From the NCBI RefSeq assembly GCF_902459805.1, contig NZ_CABPST010000010.1, positions 124,001-188,000 on the forward strand: a stretch of 64,000 bases of DNA. Direction: 5' to 3'. The stretch is from Pandoraea bronchicola (GTDB lineage Bacteria > Pseudomonadota > Gammaproteobacteria > Burkholderiales > Burkholderiaceae). The notes beneath the pieces were generated by a model. It made no database searches, was not told where the DNA came from, and was given only the letters and a program-made list of their open reading frames with translations. Of the stretch, positions 1-11,683 are shown in pieces. Position numbers and translations under genes: made by a program. Every line of letters begins with the position of its first letter. Positions within the stretch are counted from its first letter, which is position 1.

Positions 1-1550
1 TTGAGCACGAAACGCAGTTGCTCCGGGTTCTGCCACTCGACCTGTGCCGGCTTGAGCGGTTGATCGTCGAGTTCCAGGCCGTGGCGCAACAACGCCAGCC
101 GCTCGGCCGGGAAGTGCGCCTCGACGTTTTTCTCATGCTCGTTGTACGACACACGCACGAGGTATTCCTTCTCGATATCCGAGTCTTCGCCGATCAGTTG
201 CTTGGCGATACGGCCATCCTGCGTCAGGACGAGCAGGCCCGTGGAGTCGATGTCGAGGCGCCCGGCCGGTGCCAGGCTGCGCAGATGAGACGGTGAGAAG
301 CGCACGCCTGCATCGTCTTCGGCCCAGTGGTGCTCACGCGTCACCAGAACGACGGCAGGTTCATAGCCATCTTCCGCTTGCCCGGAGACGTAGCCCACGG
401 GCTTGTGCAGCAGGATCGTGACGCGATTGGCCTGCTCCTTTCGTGCGGCCTGAACGACGGTGATTTCCTGCGTCGGCAGAATCTTCGTGCCGAGTTCCGT
501 GACGACCTTGCCGTCAACGCGCACCCATCCCTTGGCGATCCATTCGTCGGCTTCGCGGCGCGAGCACAGGCCGAGTTCCGACATGCGCTTGGACAGACGC
601 AGCGACCCTGCGGCGTCGTGATGGACTTTGATGTCATCGTCGTCGTCCCGCGTGGCGCGAGGTGCGCGAGCGGGGCCGGGGCGTGTCGAACGAGGGGCGT
701 GGGTTTCACGCTCGTCACGAGCGAAGCGGCCGCGCGGTGTGCCTTCCGTGTCACGGCGCGGACGATCTTCGTCAAAGCGACGCGGCGCGCGATCATCGGT
801 GCCACGCTTGGCCGGGCGAGCGTAATCGCCACGGGCACCGCCTTCGGTGGCGCGGCGCGGACGATCTTCGTCAAAGCGTCGCGGCGCGCGCTCGTCGGTA
901 CTGCGTTTCACCGGGCGAGCGAAATCGCCTCGGGCACCGCCCTCGGTGGCGCGGCGCGGACGGTCTTCGTCAAAGCGTCGCGGCGCGCGATCATCGGTGC
1001 CACGCTTGGCCGGGCGAGCGAAATCGCCTCGGGCACCGCCCTCGGTGGCGCGGCGCGGGCGATCTTCGTCAAAGCGTCGCGGCGCGCGCTCGTCGGTACT
1101 GCGTTTCACCGGGCGAGCATAATCGCCTCGGGCACCGCCCTCGGTGGCGCGGCGCGGACGATCTTCGTCAAAGCGACGCGGGCGCGATGCGTCGTCAGAA
1201 CGTGCGGGACGTGCCCCTGCAACACGTTCGCGCTGGCCACGTGCCGGCGCACGCTCCCCCATGGAGCGCTTCTCGTAGGGCTTGACCCCGCCGGCGCTTG
1301 CCGGTGTGCGTGGCGCAGCACCACTGCCAGCCGGGCGACGTGCGCCTGCCGGCGTCGCGGCATCGTCTGCCGGACGCGGCCGCGCCGGTTTTGCCGCAGG
1401 CTTCCTTTTCGCGCCGCTGGCGTCGAGCATCGACGCAGGCACAGCTTTGGTCGCACGACGCAGCGCGCCGGACGAACGCACCGGAGCGCGGGTCTTGTCG
1501 AGAGTGCGGGGATGTTTGGCGCCGAGTTTGGCGCGCGGGGTATCGCTCAT
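1..1550 (-). CDS. rRNA pseudouridine synthase (RsuA/RluB/E/F family), 3' end cut by window
   Basis: The frame reads from an ATG at 1550 through position 1 with no stop, so the C-terminus lies outside the window. Residues 1 to about 310 are a basic, Ala/Arg/Pro-rich tail holding five 33-residue repeats around the core [10 protein letters not shown]. An S4 RNA-binding domain follows ([19 protein letters not shown]), then the synthase core with [17 protein letters not shown], where the Asp of GRLD is the catalytic residue in this family. The segment after it ([10 protein letters not shown]) resembles RluF more than RluB, so I give no symbol. The enzyme should isomerise a uridine in 23S rRNA. The start overlaps the glnD stop as ATGA, suggesting coupled translation. 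Confidence 0.85.
   Translation of the reverse strand, partial: MSDTPRAKLGAKHPRTLDKTRAPVRSSGALRRATKAVPASMLDASGAKRKPAAKPARPRPADDAATPAGARRPAGSGAAPRTPASAGGVKPYEKRSMGERAPARGQRERVAGARPARSDDASRPRRFDEDRPRRATEGGARGDYARPVKRSTDERAPRRFDEDRPRRATEGGARGDFARPAKRGTDDRAPRRFDEDRPRRATEGGARGDFARPVKRSTDERAPRRFDEDRPRRATEGGARGDYARPAKRGTDDRAPRRFDEDRPRRDTEGTPRGRFARDERETHAPRSTRPGPARAPRATRDDDDDIKVHHDAAGSLRLSKRMSELGLCSRREADEWIAKGWVRVDGKVVTELGTKILPTQEITVVQAARKEQANRVTILLHKPVGYVSGQAEDGYEPAVVLVTREHHWAEDDAGVRFSPSHLRSLAPAGRLDIDSTGLLVLTQDGRIAKQLIGEDSDIEKEYLVRVSYNEHEKNVEAHFPAERLALLRHGLELDDQPLKPAQVEWQNPEQLRFVL
755..1187 (-). repeat. 99-bp tandem repeats with a 198-bp alternating pattern inside the pseudouridine synthase gene
   Basis: On the plus strand the word GATCTTC (GGTCTTC in one copy) recurs at 764, 863, 962, 1061 and 1160, an exact 99-bp period (33 codons). 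The intervals alternate between two versions: intervals 1 and 3 carry ATCATCGGTGCCACGCTTGG and intervals 2 and 4 carry CTCGTCGGTACTGCGTTTCA. The true higher-order unit is therefore 198 bp. In protein the two versions give DDRAP...KRG and DERAP...KRS. The repeats sit in the disordered N-terminal tail, so copy number could vary between strains without breaking the enzyme. Confidence 0.9.
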
Positions 1551-4111
1551 GGTTCCAATGCTTCGAGTAATTCGGTCTCGACGGCAATTTGCAGACGATT
1601 GTCCTGCAAACGGCTGCCGTCAAGCAGGAACGTATCTTCGACACGTTCGCCGAGGGTATTGATGCGGGCGGTACGCACGCTCACGCCATGACGCGCAAGT
1701 ACGCGAGCGACCGCATATAGCAAGCCGGTGCGGTCGTTAGCCGACACCGACAGCAGGTAGTACTGGCCGCGCTCGTCGGGCCGCAAATCGACGCGCGGCG
1801 TGACCGGAAAGCTGCGCGAACGTCGTGGCAGCCGTCCCTTGCTCGGCTCCGCCAGCGGTTCGACGCGCGTTAGCAACGACACCAACTCGCTTTCCACCAG
1901 ATTGATGATGTCACGGTAGCTGGTATCGAGGCCGGGGTCCGTCAACAGGAAGCTATCCAGCGCGAAGCCGTGGCTGGTCGTGTGCACCTTGGCGTCGAGA
2001 ATCGACAGTCCCTTACGCTCGAAATAGCCGCAAATGCGCGCGAACAGATCGACTTGATCGCGCACGTACACCATAACCTGCAGCCCTTCGCCAATCGGCG
2101 AGGGACGCGCCTTGACGATGGGGACGGCGCTGTCGACGTGCCGCCACAAATGACGCGTCTGCCATGCGACGTCCGCCGGGTCGTTGCGCAGGAAGTACGC
2201 AACGTCGAGCGTGTTCCAAAGCGCTTCCTGCGCGCGCTCGGGCACCGTATACAGACGCAGCAGCCCGAGGGCTTCCTCCTTGCGCGTTTTCAACTGTGAG
2301 CGCGGATCGGGGTTGGCGCCGCCCAGCACCTGCAAGGTCAACCGGTAAAGGTCTTCAAGCAGCTTGCCCTTCCAGGCGTTCCACACCTTCGGGCTGGTGC
2401 CGCGAATATCGGCGACAGTCAGCAGATACAGTGCCGTCAGGCGCCGCTCATTCCCGACTTTCTCGGCAAAACGCCGGATGACCTCGGGATCGGTCGTGTC
2501 TTGCTTCTGCGCGACGGTGCTCATCGTCAGATGCTCGCCGACGAGCCAGACGATCAGTTCGGTATCTTCCTTGTCGATGCCGTGACGTGTACAGAAACGT
2601 CGCGCATCAGCCATGCCCAGCGTGGAGTGATCGCCACCACGACCCTTCGCAATGTCATGAAAGAGGGCGGCGATCGTCAGCACCCACGGCCGGTCGAAGT
2701 TTGCGATCAACTGGCTGCAGAACGGATATTCGTGCGTGTGCTCCGCCACGGCGAACCGCCGGATGTTGCGCACGACCATCAGGATGTGCTGATCGACCGT
2801 GTACACGTGATACAGATCGTGTTGCATCTGTCCGACCACGCGACGGAAATTGATCAGATACCGGCCGAGCACGCTCGTCTGATTCATCAGGCGCAACGCA
2901 TGCGTGATGCCTTGCGGTTGCTGAAGAATCGCAAGAAACGTGCGGCGGTTCTCGGGATCGGCGCGCCAGTGCGCATTCATCAGTTCGCGCGCATTGTACA
3001 GCGCGCGAAGCGTGCGTGCGGACAGACCTTTCACGCCGACGACCTGTTCGTACAGCAGGAATGTCTCAAGGATCGCGTTCGGATGACGCTGGTACAACTC
3101 GTCGTCCACGATCTCGATCATCCCTTGCTTCTCGACGAAGCGCTCGTTGATCACGCGCGTGACGCCGCTGGTCTGCGGAAACAAGCGAGCCTCGACGTTG
3201 AGCAGCAGAACCGTATTGAGCTGAGAAACCGCCTTCGCAGCCCAGTAGTAACGCCGCATGAGTTGCTCGCTGGCCCGTTTCGTCGTTGTGGCGTTGAAGC
3301 CAAGGCTCTGCGCGAGCGATGTCTGCATGTCGAACACCAGCACGTCCTGACGCCGCCGCGCAAGCAGGTGAAGTCGTGCTCGCAGCCCTTTCAGAAATTG
3401 TTCGTTGCGGCGCAACTCCTTTAGCTCACGGTCGGTCAGCAAATCCCGCGCGAACAATTCCGACCAGCTATTGCCAAGGCCTGCGGCCTTCGTCATCCAG
3501 AGAATGACCTGCAGATCGCGCAGTCCACCGGGACTCTCCTTGCAGTTGGGCTCGAGACTGTAAGGCGTGTCCTGATATTTCGCGTGACGCTGGCGAATTT
3601 CCAACTGCTTGCTGCGGAAAAACGCGCGTGGATCGAGGTCGGCCGAAAAGCGCTGCTCGAATTCGTCGAAAAGCGCGCGGTTGCCCGTCAGAAGCCGCGC
3701 TTCGAGCAGACTCGTTTGTACCGTGATGTCGGCACGTGCTTCGCTGATGCACTCGTTGACCGTGCGCACCGACGACCCGATTTCGAGCCCGATGTCCCAG
3801 AGAAAGCCGATGAACGGCTCTACGTGCGACGTGAGCGCTGCGCCCTCGGCATTCCGGTGCAGCAGGAGAATGTCGACGTCGGAGTGCGGATACAGCTCTC
3901 CGCGTCCATAGCCGCCGACCGCGACGAGCGCGAGATCGTCGGGCATCTGGCACTCGGCCCAGGCATCGCGCATGGCCTGATCGACGGCATGACACAAGCC
4001 GTGCAATAGCGTGTCGATCTTGCCGTGTGAAGAAAAGCGTTCGACAAGTTCGGCCTTGCGTTCCTTGAGGGCCTGACGGAGCGGAGACGGGGCGTGCGCA
4101 CGCGCGTGCAT
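1547..4111 (-). CDS. glnD: [Protein-PII] uridylyltransferase / uridylyl-removing enzyme GlnD
   Basis: This 854-residue protein has the usual GlnD length and layout. The nucleotidyltransferase motif [19 protein letters not shown] is near residue 66. A central HD hydrolase domain contains HVYTVDQH and [14 protein letters not shown] near residues 440-500. Two ACT domains near 680-760 and 790-854 bind glutamine. It uridylylates PII under nitrogen limitation and removes UMP when glutamine is high, acting in the cytoplasm. It lies downstream of map on the same strand and overlaps the next gene by 4 nt. The start at 4111 ([10 protein letters not shown]) is the first ATG of the frame and fits family length. 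Confidence 0.97.
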   Translation of the reverse strand: MHARAHAPSPLRQALKERKAELVERFSSHGKIDTLLHGLCHAVDQAMRDAWAECQMPDDLALVAVGGYGRGELYPHSDVDILLLHRNAEGAALTSHVEPFIGFLWDIGLEIGSSVRTVNECISEARADITVQTSLLEARLLTGNRALFDEFEQRFSADLDPRAFFRSKQLEIRQRHAKYQDTPYSLEPNCKESPGGLRDLQVILWMTKAAGLGNSWSELFARDLLTDRELKELRRNEQFLKGLRARLHLLARRRQDVLVFDMQTSLAQSLGFNATTTKRASEQLMRRYYWAAKAVSQLNTVLLLNVEARLFPQTSGVTRVINERFVEKQGMIEIVDDELYQRHPNAILETFLLYEQVVGVKGLSARTLRALYNARELMNAHWRADPENRRTFLAILQQPQGITHALRLMNQTSVLGRYLINFRRVVGQMQHDLYHVYTVDQHILMVVRNIRRFAVAEHTHEYPFCSQLIANFDRPWVLTIAALFHDIAKGRGGDHSTLGMADARRFCTRHGIDKEDTELIVWLVGEHLTMSTVAQKQDTTDPEVIRRFAEKVGNERRLTALYLLTVADIRGTSPKVWNAWKGKLLEDLYRLTLQVLGGANPDPRSQLKTRKEEALGLLRLYTVPERAQEALWNTLDVAYFLRNDPADVAWQTRHLWRHVDSAVPIVKARPSPIGEGLQVMVYVRDQVDLFARICGYFERKGLSILDAKVHTTSHGFALDSFLLTDPGLDTSYRDIINLVESELVSLLTRVEPLAEPSKGRLPRRSRSFPVTPRVDLRPDERGQYYLLSVSANDRTGLLYAVARVLARHGVSVRTARINTLGERVEDTFLLDGSRLQDNRLQIAVETELLEALEP

Positions 4112-4187
4112 GACGGCTTCCTGGGTGTGAAAGTAACGAGTCAGACCGGGCGGCCGCCCAACCGTCTGGCGGCCGGACGACGAATGC

Positions 4188-5015
4188 TCAGGCGGCTGCT
4201 GCGAAAGACGTTACGTACGAAGAACCGGGCGGCGGCGGGGGTGTCAGTGCCGAGTGCGTGAGCACTTCGTGACCCGTCTCCGTCACCAGCACGGTGTGCT
4301 CCCACTGCGCCGACAGGCTGCGATCTCGCGTCTTGACGGTCCATTGGTCGGGCATTGTCCGAATCTCGCGCTTGCCAGCGTTGATCATCGGTTCGATGGT
4401 GAAAATCATGCCGGTTTGCAGCACGAGCCCGGTGCCTTGCCGGCCGTAATGCAGAATTTGGGGGTCTTCGTGAAATACCTGGCCGATTCCGTGGCCGCAG
4501 TATTCGCGCACCACGCTGTACCCCTGAGCTTCGGCATGCGTCTGAATCGCCTGGCCGATATCGCCCAGATGTGCACCCGGGCGTACCTGATTGATGCCGA
4601 GCCACATGCACTCATACGTGACCTGCGCCAGACGCTTCGCGAGGATCGAGCCTTCGCCGACGATGAACATCCGGCTGGTATCGCCGAAGTACCCGTCCTT
4701 GATGACCGTGATATCGATATTGAGGGCGTCGCCGTTCTTGAGCACCTTGTCGCCGGGAATGCCGTGGCAGATCACGTCGTTGACCGAGATGCAGGTGGCC
4801 TTGGGGTAGGGCGGATAGCCCGGCGGCTGGTAGTTCAGTGGCGCCGGTACCGTGCCCTGTTCCTTGACCATGTACTCGTGACAGAGACGATCGAGTTCCC
4901 CGGTGGTGACGCCGGCGCGCACGTGCGGCGTAATGAAATCGAGCACTTCGCTGGCCAGCCGGCAGGCGACGCGCATCATTTCAATGTCGTGGGCATTCTT
5001 TAGGGTGATGGCCAT
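4188..5015 (-). CDS. map: Type I methionine aminopeptidase
   Basis: This 275-residue enzyme removes the initiator methionine from nascent proteins. Visible family signatures are FGDTSRMF (metal-binding Asp), [13 protein letters not shown] (catalytic and metal-binding His) and TIEPMI (metal-binding Glu). I start it at [14 protein letters not shown] (5015), which matches family N-termini; the frame runs 62 codons further upstream but that stretch is unlike any map gene. The C-terminus carries a short proline run (TPPPPPG). It is divergent from rpsB, as in many Burkholderiaceae. Confidence 0.96.
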   Translation of the reverse strand: MAITLKNAHDIEMMRVACRLASEVLDFITPHVRAGVTTGELDRLCHEYMVKEQGTVPAPLNYQPPGYPPYPKATCISVNDVICHGIPGDKVLKNGDALNIDITVIKDGYFGDTSRMFIVGEGSILAKRLAQVTYECMWLGINQVRPGAHLGDIGQAIQTHAEAQGYSVVREYCGHGIGQVFHEDPQILHYGRQGTGLVLQTGMIFTIEPMINAGKREIRTMPDQWTVKTRDRSLSAQWEHTVLVTETGHEVLTHSALTPPPPPGSSYVTSFAAAA

Positions 5016-5536
5016 TGCGGAATCGGACAAATTGCGTAAACAGTGCCGCATTATCGCATCAATGGACGGTTTTCGCCCCGTCTGGCGCGGATTTCGGCGT
5101 GTTCCGGCGATGATTTTCCGACGCTCCGGGGGCGATGCGGGGCGGCAAGGCGGAATCGGTGGGAACGCCGCGCGAACCGGGCGTTTCCGGCTTGTCATCA
5201 CAAGTTCACGCGTCGCTTGAGTGCTGGCGTGGTGCGATGCTATAATCTCGGGCTAAGTCGAGGACGAATTGCTAACAAACCCGAGGGTTTTCCCTTGGAT
5301 TTCAACGGTCTTCGCCGGGTTTTTGGGGTGTTTTCGCCCCAAAGTGGTGCCGAATGGCGCTGCGTCCGGTGAAGGTGCCGGGTAGCAAGCGTCGTCATCG
5401 GCTTGGAAATTTTGAAATCGCGGGCCGGCGCACCCAGGGTGCCCGATCTTCGCAGACGGGTCATGCAAAGCTGTATGGCAGTCTGGCGAAACGGGTACGG
5501 CAGCCGGTCTAAGACCTAACCCTCACGGAGAATCAC
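5016..5536. other. map-rpsB divergent region with long rpsB leader
   Basis: No gene is supported here. The plus-strand promoter at 5217-5246 leaves a leader of about 285 nt before rpsB. The leader holds a hairpin TTTGGGG (5322-5328) / CCCCAAA (5337-5343) and a second GC-rich one around 5421-5445 (GGGC..GCACCC/GGGTGC..GCCC). In E. coli S2 represses its own rpsB-tsf message through the leader; whether these hairpins do that here is inference. Confidence 0.6.
5217..5246 (+). promoter_or_regulatory. Sigma-70 type promoter of rpsB-tsf
   Basis: TTGAGT at 5217-5222 and a perfect TATAAT at 5241-5246 are separated by 18 bp. The position fits a leader for the ribosomal protein S2 gene. Confidence 0.75.
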
Positions 5537-6286
5537 ATGTCTGTCACGATGCGTCAGATGCTGGAAGCGGGCGTCCACTTTGGTCACCAAACCCGTTTCT
5601 GGAACCCCAAGATGGCCCCCTATATCTTCGGCCATCGCAACAAGATTCACATCATCAACCTCGAAAAGACGTTGCCGATGTACCAGGACGCACTGAAGTA
5701 CGTGCGTCAACTGGCAGCAAACCGCGGCACGATCCTGTTCGTGGGCACGAAGCGTCAAGCGCGTGAAATCGTGGCGGAAGCTGCGGGCCGCGCCGGCATG
5801 CCTTTCGTCAACAACCGTTGGCTCGGCGGCATGCTGACGAACTTCAAGACGCTGAAGTCGTCGATCAAGAAGCTCAAGGACATGGAGCAGGCTCTGGAAG
5901 CCGGCGAGCAAGAGCGCATGAGCAAGAAGGAAGCGCTGCTGTTCGATCGCGAAATGGCCAAGCTGCAGAAGTCGATCGGTGGTGTGAAGGAAATGGGCGG
6001 CATGCCCGACGCCATCTTCGTCGTCGACGTCGGTTACCACAAGATCGCCATCACCGAAGCCAACAAGCTGGGCATTCCGGTGATCGCCGTGGTCGATACG
6101 AACCACTCGCCGGAAGGTGTCGATTACGTCATCCCGGGTAACGACGACTCGAGCAAGGCAGTTGAGCTGTACGTGCAAGGCGTTGCTGACGCGATCCTCG
6201 AAGGCCGTGCAAACGCCGTGAAGGAAGTCGTGGAAGCCGTTCGCGGCGACGGCGACGAGTTCGTCGAAGTGAACGAAGAGGCGTAA
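5537..6286 (+). CDS. rpsB: 30S ribosomal protein S2
   Basis: The 249-residue protein begins [20 protein letters not shown], the classic S2 start, and continues with [19 protein letters not shown] and [17 protein letters not shown]2 binds the 30S head and is needed for recruiting S1. A Shine-Dalgarno GGAGA sits just before the ATG. It is followed by a hairpin and then tsf, the conserved rpsB-tsf pair. Confidence 0.98.
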   Translation: MSVTMRQMLEAGVHFGHQTRFWNPKMAPYIFGHRNKIHIINLEKTLPMYQDALKYVRQLAANRGTILFVGTKRQAREIVAEAAGRAGMPFVNNRWLGGMLTNFKTLKSSIKKLKDMEQALEAGEQERMSKKEALLFDREMAKLQKSIGGVKEMGGMPDAIFVVDVGYHKIAITEANKLGIPVIAVVDTNHSPEGVDYVIPGNDDSSKAVELYVQGVADAILEGRANAVKEVVEAVRGDGDEFVEVNEEA

Positions 6287-6307
6287 GCGGCCACCGCTGC
6301 GTAACAA

Positions 6308-6337
6308 AAGGGGCTGCTTGTGGCGCCCCTTTTTTTT
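6308..6337 (+). terminator. Intrinsic terminator or attenuator between rpsB and tsf
   Basis: AAGGGGC (6308-6314) pairs with GCCCCTT (6325-6331) around a 10-nt loop and runs into a stretch of eight T. It probably lowers tsf transcription relative to rpsB. Confidence 0.8.
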
Positions 6338-6440
6338 AGTCCGATTTCCCCGCGTCGGGTGCGCGGGGCGCCGAGAGCGGGCAGTGCGGCCGTTCGGGCG
6401 CCATCCTCTCCCGACTGATTCGATATACAGGAGTAACGAT

Positions 6441-7322
6441 ATGCCGGCAATTACTGCAGCAATGGTGGGCGAACTGCGCGCCAAGACCGATGCGCCGATG
6501 ATGGAATGCAAGAAGGCGCTGACCGAAGCCGACGGCGACATGGTCCGTGCTGAAGAAATCCTGCGTGTCAAGCTGGGTAGCAAGGCCAGCAAGGCCGCCA
6601 GCCGTATCACTGCCGAAGGCGTGATCGCCGCTTACATCGACGACGGCAAGGGTGCCGTGGTCGAAATCAACTGCGAAACCGACTTCGTCTCGAAGAACGA
6701 CGATTTCCTGAAGTTCGCCAACGACGTGGCGAAGCTGGTCGCCGAGAACAACCCGGCCGACGTGGCTGCCCTGTCGGCCCTGCCGCTCGACGGCAAGACC
6801 GTTGATCAGGTGCGCGCCGACCTCATCGGCAAGATCGGCGAAAACATGACGATCCGTCGCTTCCAGCGCTACGACACGTCGGGCAAGCTGGCAGCGTACC
6901 TGCACGGCACGCGTATCGGCGTGGTCGTCGAGTACGAAGGTGCCGATGCTGAAGTCGGCAAGAACGTCGCTATGCACATCGCCGCCATGAAGCCGGTCGC
7001 TGTGTCGGGCGATCAAGTCTCGCCGGAACTGATCGAGAAGGAGCGCAAGGTCGCTGCCGAGAAGGCTGCCGAATCGGGCAAGCCGGCAGAGATCGTGGCA
7101 AAGATGGTGGAAGGCAGCGTGCAGAAGTTCCTGAAGGAAGTCTCGCTGTTCAACCAGGCTTTCGTGAAGGACGACAAGTCGACCGTCGAGCAGATGCTCA
7201 AGGCCAACAATACGACGGTCAAGGGCTTCACCATGTTCGTGGTTGGCGAAGGCATCGAGAAGAAGCAGGACGACTTCGCTGCTGAAGTGGCCGCACAAGT
7301 CGCCGCTGCCAAGCAGTCGTAA
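6441..7322 (+). CDS. tsf: Elongation factor Ts
   Basis: The 293-residue guanine-nucleotide exchange factor for EF-Tu starts [20 protein letters not shown] and contains the family block [13 protein letters not shown]. The motif [12 protein letters not shown] marks the core domain. GGAG lies a few bases before the ATG at 6441. The open frame extends upstream into the rpsB terminator, but that part is not conserved. Confidence 0.98.
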   Translation: MPAITAAMVGELRAKTDAPMMECKKALTEADGDMVRAEEILRVKLGSKASKAASRITAEGVIAAYIDDGKGAVVEINCETDFVSKNDDFLKFANDVAKLVAENNPADVAALSALPLDGKTVDQVRADLIGKIGENMTIRRFQRYDTSGKLAAYLHGTRIGVVVEYEGADAEVGKNVAMHIAAMKPVAVSGDQVSPELIEKERKVAAEKAAESGKPAEIVAKMVEGSVQKFLKEVSLFNQAFVKDDKSTVEQMLKANNTTVKGFTMFVVGEGIEKKQDDFAAEVAAQVAAAKQS

Positions 7323-7420
7323 TTCGCGCAGTACCGCAGTATCCGGGGGCGGCGGTGCCGTCCCCGTTGTTTCATCCAGAATACCCCAACAGTGCCCGAC
7401 CAGACTTCTTAAGGACCGCC

Positions 7421-8134
7421 ATGTCTACTCCTTACAAACGCGTACTTCTCAAGCTCTCTGGTGAAGCCCTCATGGGTGACGATGCATTCGGCATCAATCG
7501 TGCGACCATCGAGCGCATGGTTGGCGATATTGCCGAAGTCGTTCGCCTGGGCACGCAATTGGCCGTCGTGATCGGCGGTGGCAATATTTTCCGGGGGGTG
7601 GCAGGCGGTGCCGCCGGTATGGATCGCGCAACGGCCGACTACATGGGCATGCTGGCTACGATGATGAACGCTCTGGCGCTGCAAGACGCCATGCGTCACG
7701 CCGGCATCGAGGCGCGTGTGCAGTCCGCGCTGCGCATGGACCAGGTCGTTGAACCGTACATCCGCCCGCGTGCGATCCGTCAGCTCGAAGAGGGCAAAGT
7801 CGTGATTTTCGCCGCTGGCACGGGTAACCCGTTCTTCACGACCGACACGGCGGCTGCGCTGCGCGGCTCGGAAGTCGGTGCCGAAGTGGTGCTCAAGGCG
7901 ACCAAGGTCGACGGCGTGTACTCGGCTGACCCCAAGAAAGACCCCGACGCGGTAAAGTATTCGACCATCAGCTTCGATGAGGCCATTTCGAAGAACCTGC
8001 AGGTCATGGACGCGACCGCTTTCGCGCTGTGCCGCGATCAGAAGATGCCGGTGCGCGTTTTCTCGATCGTGAAGCCGGGAGCGCTCAAGCACGTTATTCT
8101 CGGCGAAGATGAGGGAACGCTCGTCCACGTTTGA
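7421..8134 (+). CDS. pyrH: UMP kinase
   Basis: The 237-residue amino-acid-kinase-fold enzyme phosphorylates UMP to UDP in pyrimidine synthesis. The motifs KLSGEALMG near the N-terminus, [10 protein letters not shown] and [19 protein letters not shown] are visible. AAGGA precedes the ATG at 7421. It sits between tsf and frr, the usual order. Confidence 0.97.
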   Translation: MSTPYKRVLLKLSGEALMGDDAFGINRATIERMVGDIAEVVRLGTQLAVVIGGGNIFRGVAGGAAGMDRATADYMGMLATMMNALALQDAMRHAGIEARVQSALRMDQVVEPYIRPRAIRQLEEGKVVIFAAGTGNPFFTTDTAAALRGSEVGAEVVLKATKVDGVYSADPKKDPDAVKYSTISFDEAISKNLQVMDATAFALCRDQKMPVRVFSIVKPGALKHVILGEDEGTLVHV

Positions 8135-8220
8135 GTTCAAATTGCGGCGTCGGCGTGCATTGGCGCGCCGACGCCGTATCATTTACGTTTTGCGTAACAA
8201 TTCAAGGTTTGGAGGTTGTC

Positions 8221-8781
8221 ATGAGCGTTGCTGACATCAAGAAGAATGTCGAGCAAAAGATGAAAAGCTCGATCGAGTCGTTCAAGAACAACCTGGCGAA
8301 GATTCGTACCGGTCGTGCGCATGCCGGCCTGCTCGATCACGTGCAGGTGGACTACTACGGCTCGATGGTGCCCATCTCCCAGGTCGCTAACGTGAACCTC
8401 GTGGACAGTCGTACGATCGGTGTGCAGCCGTGGGAAAAGAAGATGGTTCCCGTGGTCGAGAAGGCCATTCGTGAATCGGACCTGGGCCTGAACCCGGCCA
8501 CGCAAGGTGATCTGATTCGTGTGCCGATGCCCATGCTGACCGAAGAGCGTCGCCGCGAGCTGACCAAGCTGGTCAAGTCGGAAGGCGAAGCCGCCAAGGT
8601 TGCGGTGCGTAATCTGCGTCGCGATGCCAACGAGCAACTCAAGAAGCTCGTCAAGGACAAGGAAGCGTCGGAAGACGACGAGCGTCGTGGCAGTGACGAA
8701 GTGCAAAAGCTCACGGACAAGTTTGTCGCCGAGATCGACGAGTTGGTGAAGCAGAAGGACGCCGAGATCATGACGGTCTGA
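8221..8781 (+). CDS. frr: Ribosome recycling factor
   Basis: The 186-residue protein releases ribosomes after termination together with EF-G. It has the RRF signatures [29 protein letters not shown] and [14 protein letters not shown]. The start at 8221 ([14 protein letters not shown]) follows a GGAGG box in the upstream sequence. A small hairpin GAGTGC/GCACTC (8780-8795) spans the stop codon without a T run. Confidence 0.97.
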   Translation: MSVADIKKNVEQKMKSSIESFKNNLAKIRTGRAHAGLLDHVQVDYYGSMVPISQVANVNLVDSRTIGVQPWEKKMVPVVEKAIRESDLGLNPATQGDLIRVPMPMLTEERRRELTKLVKSEGEAAKVAVRNLRRDANEQLKKLVKDKEASEDDERRGSDEVQKLTDKFVAEIDELVKQKDAEIMTV

Positions 8782-8845
8782 GTGCTCAGGCACTCATCGT
8801 AAGATCTCCGCCGACTTTCGCACTCGACTCCCGCGCCGTATCTCA

Positions 8846-9628
8846 ATGGGTTTTCTCAGCTCTTCGCTCTCCGTTCCCGAAACAGCGAGCATTCCGCGCC
8901 ACGTAGCCATCGTCATGGATGGCAACGGGCGTTGGGCTACCAGTCGTAAATTGCCTCGCGTTGCGGGGCATAAGCGTGGCGTTGATGCCGTGCGCGAAGC
9001 GGTGACAGCATGCGCCGAACTCGGCGTCGAGTATCTGACCCTGTTCGCGTTCAGTTCCGAGAACTGGCGCCGTCCGCAGGATGAGGTCTCGACGCTCATG
9101 CAACTGTTCATCCTCGCGCTCGAGCGTGAGGTCGGGAAGCTGCACAGCAACGGCATCCGTCTGCGCGTCATCGGTGCGCTCGAGGCGTTCGAGCCGCGCA
9201 TTCAGGAGCTGGTCAAGCGTGCGGAACAACGTACTCAAGACAACAAAGGTCTCACGCTGACGATTGCGGCCAACTACGGTGGGCGATGGGATATTCTGCA
9301 AGCCGCACAGAAGCTTGCCGCCGCACGTGTGGCACAGGGCGGCGAAGCCGCGCTCGAGACGCCCTTCAGTGAGGATGATCTCGCGCCATACCTGAGCATG
9401 GCTTATGCGCCGGAGCCGGATCTTTTCATCCGCACCGGCGGCGACCAGCGTGTCAGTAATTTTCTGCTCTGGCAACTGGCGTACACTGAACTGTATTTCA
9501 CCGAAGAATTCTGGCCGGACTTCAACGCCAATACGCTCAAGCGGGCCGTCGCCGAGTTCCAGCAGCGCGAACGCCGTTTCGGTCGTACCAGTGCGCAAGT
9601 CCAGAACCCCTCGGGACAATCCGCCTGA
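8846..9628 (+). CDS. uppS: Isoprenyl transferase (undecaprenyl diphosphate synthase)
   Basis: The 260-residue cis-prenyltransferase extends farnesyl diphosphate to the C55 lipid carrier. [17 protein letters not shown] near residue 22 holds the catalytic Asp, [11 protein letters not shown] the substrate-binding block, and [18 protein letters not shown] the C-terminal signature. Its stop overlaps the cdsA start (TGATG). Confidence 0.97.
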   Translation: MGFLSSSLSVPETASIPRHVAIVMDGNGRWATSRKLPRVAGHKRGVDAVREAVTACAELGVEYLTLFAFSSENWRRPQDEVSTLMQLFILALEREVGKLHSNGIRLRVIGALEAFEPRIQELVKRAEQRTQDNKGLTLTIAANYGGRWDILQAAQKLAAARVAQGGEAALETPFSEDDLAPYLSMAYAPEPDLFIRTGGDQRVSNFLLWQLAYTELYFTEEFWPDFNANTLKRAVAEFQQRERRFGRTSAQVQNPSGQSA

Positions 9629-10437
9629 TGCTCAAGACACGCGTTATTACCGCTGTCGTACTTCTCGCCATTCTCTTGCCTGTGATCTTCGTCGGTACGC
9701 CGGCGCAGTTCGCATTGCTCGCTGCCGTGATCGTCGCCGCCGCCGGCTGGGAGTGGGGGCGGCTCGTCGGTCTGAACGGGACGGGCGCCATCTTCTACGG
9801 TGCGCTCGCGTTGCTGGGCGTGGGCTTCACGTGGGCGGGCGGCTGGATGCTTTCGTCGATCTGGCTCAAGCCCGCTGCCATTTTCTGGCTGTTGGCCGGG
9901 CCGTATACGCTGGCCCGCAAGCCGGCAACCAAGGGGGCATGGCGCGGCTTGCTGCTCGTCGCGGGCCCGGTGTTGCTGATCGCGGCATGGCAGGCGCTGT
10001 GCCTGGCGCGTGAGCGCGGCATAGCATTCCTGCTTTCGGTGCTCGTGATCGTCTGGCTTGCCGACACCGGTGCCTATTTTGCCGGTCGTGCGTTCGGTCG
10101 CCGCAAGCTCGCCCCCTCCATCAGTCCCGGAAAGTCTTGGGAAGGGGCCATCGGAGGATGGCTGCTGGTGCTCGTGGTTGCGGCGGCGGTTCTGGCGAGC
10201 GGCTTACAGGCGCCGACCCTCGTTTCCCATCTCGCAGGCACGCTCGGCCTGGCACTTGGCGCATTGGCGCTGACGGTGCTGGTGGCCTTCTCGGTCGTGG
10301 GCGATCTGTTCGAATCTCAACTCAAGCGGCAAGCCGGCGTGAAAGATTCCAGCGCGCTGCTGCCTGGCCACGGGGGCGTGCTCGACAGAATCGACGCGTT
10401 GCTCCCTGTGCTCCCGCTGGCTCTGCTCTTCGTCTGA
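9628..10437 (+). CDS. cdsA: Phosphatidate cytidylyltransferase
   Basis: The 269-residue integral membrane enzyme makes CDP-diacylglycerol for phospholipid synthesis. Several hydrophobic helices fill the first 150 residues. The family signature is clear near the C-terminus: [13 protein letters not shown], then [17 protein letters not shown] and [12 protein letters not shown]. It overlaps uppS by 1 nt and is 2 nt from dxr, so one transcript is likely. Confidence 0.96.
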   Translation: MLKTRVITAVVLLAILLPVIFVGTPAQFALLAAVIVAAAGWEWGRLVGLNGTGAIFYGALALLGVGFTWAGGWMLSSIWLKPAAIFWLLAGPYTLARKPATKGAWRGLLLVAGPVLLIAAWQALCLARERGIAFLLSVLVIVWLADTGAYFAGRAFGRRKLAPSISPGKSWEGAIGGWLLVLVVAAAVLASGLQAPTLVSHLAGTLGLALGALALTVLVAFSVVGDLFESQLKRQAGVKDSSALLPGHGGVLDRIDALLPVLPLALLFV

Positions 10438-10439
10438 TC

Positions 10440-11639
10440 ATGTCGCAACATCTCTCTATTCTTGGCTCCACCGGCTCCATCGGCGTTAGCACGCTCGATG
10501 TGGTGGGGCGTCATCCCGATCGGTTCTCTGTCTACGCGCTGTCCGCGCATCGCAATCTGGACCGCCTGTTCGAGCAGTGCGTTGCGCATCGCCCGAAGGT
10601 GGCGGTGGTGGCCGATGCCGAAGGCGCTCGTTCGCTTGCGGCGCGTCTGGCAGATGCGGGCCTGAAGATCGAAGTGGCTTACGGTCCGCAGGCGTTGATC
10701 GAGATCGCGCAGGCGCCCGAGGTCACGATGGTCGTCGCTGCCATCGTCGGTGCCGCGGGGCTCCAGTCGACGCTCGCCGCCGCTCGTGCGGGCAAGCGTA
10801 TCCTGCTCGCGAACAAGGAGTCGCTGGTACTCTCCGGCGCGCTGTTCATGGCGACCGCTGAGCGCGCGGGCGCGACATTGCTGCCGCTCGACAGCGAACA
10901 CAACGCCATCTTCCAATGCCTGCCGCAGGTGGCCGGGGAGAACCGGATTTCGACCCGTGGCGTGGAAAAGCTGGTGCTGACCGCCTCGGGGGGGCCGTTC
11001 CGTGAACGCGAGTTGGCGTCGCTTGAGAATGTGACACCGGACGAGGCATGTGCGCACCCTAACTGGGTGATGGGCCGCAAGATTTCGGTGGATTCCGCCA
11101 GCATGATGAACAAGGGGCTGGAGGTCATTGAAGCTCGCTGGCTGTTCAATATGCCTGCCGAGAAGATCGAAGTGCTGATCCATCCGCAGAGCGTGATCCA
11201 CTCGATGGTGACGTACACCGACGGCTCGACGCTTGCCCAGCTCGGCAACCCCGATATGCGCACGCCGATTGCGCACGCGCTGGCATTCCCGGATCGCGTG
11301 ACTTCCGGGGTGGCGGGGCTGAACCTCGCGGATATCGCCAAACTGACTTTCGAAGCGCCGGATCTGCGACGTTTCCCGTGCCTGCGCCTGGCGTTCGATA
11401 CCTTGCGCAGCGGGGGGACGGCTGGCGCGCTGCTCAATGCGGCGAACGAAATTGCGGTGGGGGCCTTCCTGGAAGAGCGCATTCGCTTTACCGCCATCGC
11501 GCAGGTCGTCGAGCAGGTGCTCGATACGGTCGCGGTCGGTGAGGCCACCTCGCTCGATGTCGTGCTCGAGGCCGATCGTCGTGCGCGCGAAGTGGCGGCG
11601 GGTATCGTCGCCAAGCTTCCGGCGCCGGCGTCGTCCTGA
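10440..11639 (+). CDS. dxr: 1-deoxy-D-xylulose 5-phosphate reductoisomerase
   Basis: The 399-residue enzyme performs the first committed step of the MEP isoprenoid pathway. The Rossmann motif [14 protein letters not shown] binds [14 protein letters not shown] and [17 protein letters not shown] form the active site with its metal-binding Asp/Glu. The start at 10440 ([12 protein letters not shown]) lies 2 nt after the cdsA stop. The open frame reads far upstream, but only as an out-of-frame shadow of cdsA. Confidence 0.97.
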   Translation: MSQHLSILGSTGSIGVSTLDVVGRHPDRFSVYALSAHRNLDRLFEQCVAHRPKVAVVADAEGARSLAARLADAGLKIEVAYGPQALIEIAQAPEVTMVVAAIVGAAGLQSTLAAARAGKRILLANKESLVLSGALFMATAERAGATLLPLDSEHNAIFQCLPQVAGENRISTRGVEKLVLTASGGPFRERELASLENVTPDEACAHPNWVMGRKISVDSASMMNKGLEVIEARWLFNMPAEKIEVLIHPQSVIHSMVTYTDGSTLAQLGNPDMRTPIAHALAFPDRVTSGVAGLNLADIAKLTFEAPDLRRFPCLRLAFDTLRSGGTAGALLNAANEIAVGAFLEERIRFTAIAQVVEQVLDTVAVGEATSLDVVLEADRRAREVAAGIVAKLPAPASS

Positions 11640-11683
11640 TGCCCAAGTCCATGTCGTAACGTCCACCGGGCTCGAATTCGCTC

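Noticed and set aside
327-1691. Long plus-strand frame of 454 codons rich in Ala/Arg
   Set aside because: It is antisense to the repeat-rich pseudouridine synthase and the end of glnD; its open length follows from the high-GC repeats.
8780-8795. GAGTGC/GCACTC hairpin at the frr stop as a terminator
   Set aside because: No T run follows, and uppS continues directly downstream.
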